Shown here: positions 41,604-41,704 of the stretch, piece by piece | Position numbering within the stretch: position 1 is the stretch's first letter | How the letters are laid out: each line of letters begins with the position of its first letter | Source: Brachionus koreanus | Taxonomy: Eukaryota > Rotifera > Eurotatoria > Ploima > Brachionidae | Assembly (NCBI GenBank): GCA_016987375.1 | Contig: PJRA01000011.1 | Location: forward strand, 622,011 to 663,714 | Reading direction: 5' to 3' | Length of the DNA: 41,704 nucleotides | Made by a program: the position numbers and the translations under genes | Notes under the pieces: generated by a model | The model's input: only the letters and a program-made list of their open reading frames with translations | Databases searched by the model: none | Told to the model about the DNA's origin: nothing

Positions 41604-41704
41604 TTATAAACACTCAAAAACCGGAGGGGTCTTTTGAACTCCTTTTGTAACTTCTTTTATTTGTTTTTTATTCAATAGATTTAATCATTTTTTTTATATT
41701 TTTT
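41604..41704. mobile_element. TTAA-type miniature element, subfamily B, cut by the window edge
   Basis: Begins AACACTCAAAAACCGGAGGG. Positions 41612-41674 are about 92% identical to the reverse complement of 11637-11699. The far end lies outside the window. Confidence 0.65.

Larger units (their letters stand above)
40389..41704 (-). other. RyR intron upstream of the first visible exon, to the window edge
   Basis: No further receptor exon was found. It holds dispersed repeat copy 2 (41421-41491) and the start of a subfamily B miniature element (about 41604 to the edge). A short GACGA-TAG-CTCGTC hairpin is near 40579. Confidence 0.65.

Noticed and set aside
1..41704. tRNA, rRNA, CRISPR array or bacterial operon
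   Set aside because: None seen; the tandem units found are only 2 copies and the genes are intron-split animal genes.

Overview
This is an invertebrate animal genomic window. It is very AT-rich, its genes are split by GT-AG introns, and it carries a metazoan gene set with no operons or Shine-Dalgarno sites. Three genes are supported: an E-protein class bHLH transcription factor (minus strand, about 1734-4480), a fatty acid transport protein / very-long-chain acyl-CoA synthetase of the SLC27A family (plus strand, 8125-12890), and most of a ryanodine receptor (minus strand, 14932-40388). The receptor's first coding exons lie beyond the right edge. Base composition, many 45-68 bp introns and the gene forms would fit a rotifer-like lophotrochozoan, but the sequence does not prove the phylum.

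Layout. 1-1733: AT-rich 3' flank of the E-protein gene. 1734-4480: E-protein exons. 4480-8124: intergenic, with a GC-richer patch near 5240-5520. 8125-12890: three SLC27A exons, with a 2.9 kb intron full of transposon debris. 12891-14931: tail-to-tail intergenic gap between SLC27A and the receptor. 14932-40388: 26 ryanodine receptor exons encoding about 4484 residues. 40389-41704: intronic sequence upstream of the first visible receptor exon.

I joined the receptor by hand, checking splice phase at every junction. All 26 exons keep one reading frame, 13455 nt in total including the stop. The visible domain order is SPRY1, RyR repeats 1-2, SPRY2, SPRY3, RIH-type solenoid, RyR repeats 3-4, RIH-associated region, EF-hand pair, transmembrane segments, GGGIGD selectivity filter and C-terminal CxxC/HxxxxH zinc site. 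The SLC27A gene also joins cleanly (608 residues), but only if its first intron is read as GC-AG.

The three genes do not form a pathway: one is a calcium release channel, one a lipid uptake/activation enzyme and one a transcription factor. The long introns are the dynamic part. They hold broken LINE reverse transcriptase pieces, a broken LTR-type gag, several foldback elements, families of TTAA-bounded miniature elements, a dispersed ~70 bp repeat, and an unexplained 127-codon open frame inside a receptor intron. The most interesting single observation in a gene is a 54-nt stop-free, in-frame intron just before the receptor's selectivity filter.
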